Under the pieces are notes generated by a model, which had not been told where the DNA came from, did not search any database, and saw only the letters and a list, made by a program, of their open reading frames with translations. 31,631 bases of DNA from an uncultured Collinsella sp. (GTDB taxonomy: Bacteria > Actinomycetota > Coriobacteriia > Coriobacteriales > Coriobacteriaceae). Made by a program: the position numbers and the translations under genes. Shown here one piece after another: positions 31,577 to 31,631 of the stretch. Positions within the stretch are counted from its first letter, which is position 1. Each line of letters starts with the position of its first letter. Location of the stretch: positions 1 to 31,631 of the forward strand of contig UQOY01000017.1 in the NCBI GenBank assembly GCA_900542825.1. The letters are read 5' to 3'.

Positions 31577-31631
31577 TGAACTGCCTCCCATTTCTTGGAC
31601 ATCGGGAAATGGGAGGTTTTCCATGAGTATA
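31577..31631 (+). mobile_element. Left end of an IS150-group (IS3 family) insertion sequence, partial
   Basis: The end TGAACTGCCTCCCATTTC, followed by TTGGACA, closely resembles from memory the IS150 terminal repeat (TGTACTGCACCCATTTTGTT type). CCTCCCATTTC and GAAATGGGAGG (31583-31617) form an inverted repeat, and the ATG at 31623 is placed like the first transposase gene of such elements. The rest lies beyond the window. Identification rests on this terminal match and on layout. Confidence 0.65.
31623..31631 (+). CDS. Start of transposase orfA, three codons only
   Basis: ATG AGT ATA (Met-Ser-Ile) begins six bases after a GGAGG-containing stretch (31613-31617) and runs off the window. In IS150-type elements the first small ORF, encoding a helix-turn-helix protein, starts at this distance from the end. 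Only the position supports the call. Confidence 0.45.

Noticed and set aside
1..31631. CRISPR array, tRNA or rRNA genes
   Set aside because: No regularly spaced repeats and no tRNA or rRNA sequences were seen anywhere in the window.

Overview
The window looks like chromosomal DNA from a gut actinobacterium of the class Coriobacteriia, most likely Collinsella. This rests on GC-rich coding DNA with strong AGGAGG-type ribosome binding sites, actinobacterial-style proteins in operon orders otherwise familiar from Firmicutes (efp-asp23-nusB-xseB-tlyA-nadK-recN; alaS-ruvX-mltG; ileS-lspA-rluD), and an isoleucine T-box before ileS. The genus is an inference; no rRNA is present to confirm it. Nearly all genes lie on the minus strand. 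The exceptions are the rpiR regulator, a 79-residue membrane protein, the alcohol dehydrogenase and the insertion-sequence edge.

From left to right: a single-gene fructose-type PTS permease (fruA) is divergent from an RpiR-family regulator. Next comes a short intergenic island holding two convergent 14-16 codon mini-ORFs that share their first 20 bases around one bidirectional terminator. A seven-gene housekeeping operon follows (efp, asp23, nusB, xseB, tlyA, nadK, recN), then pepP. A long operon alaS-ruvX-mltG-yqeG-aroK-aroB-like follows; its last gene appears to be a dehydroquinate synthase homologue that has lost its metal ligands. A small membrane-protein gene with its own promoter separates this from a DUF948/anti-sigma/sigma factor/PerM-type transporter operon. 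Beyond it lie rarA, a dGTPase-family HD protein, a stand-alone prepilin peptidase, and a membrane GT2 glycosyltransferase. Then come rluD, lspA and T-box-controlled ileS, with a large imperfect RNA-like palindrome between ileS and lspA. An iron-type alcohol/glycerol dehydrogenase gene closes the window and is followed by the left end of an IS150-group (IS3 family) insertion sequence, apparently sitting inside a terminator.

Most of the region is ordinary translation, envelope and repair machinery. The unusual items are the paired MPVYY mini-ORFs (3492-3639), the AroB-like probable pseudoenzyme (10260-11369), the structured palindrome at 27020-27143, the degenerate anti-sigma protein (19552-19929), and the IS edge at 31577. 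Promoters and RNA structures are read by eye and none has been folded computationally.
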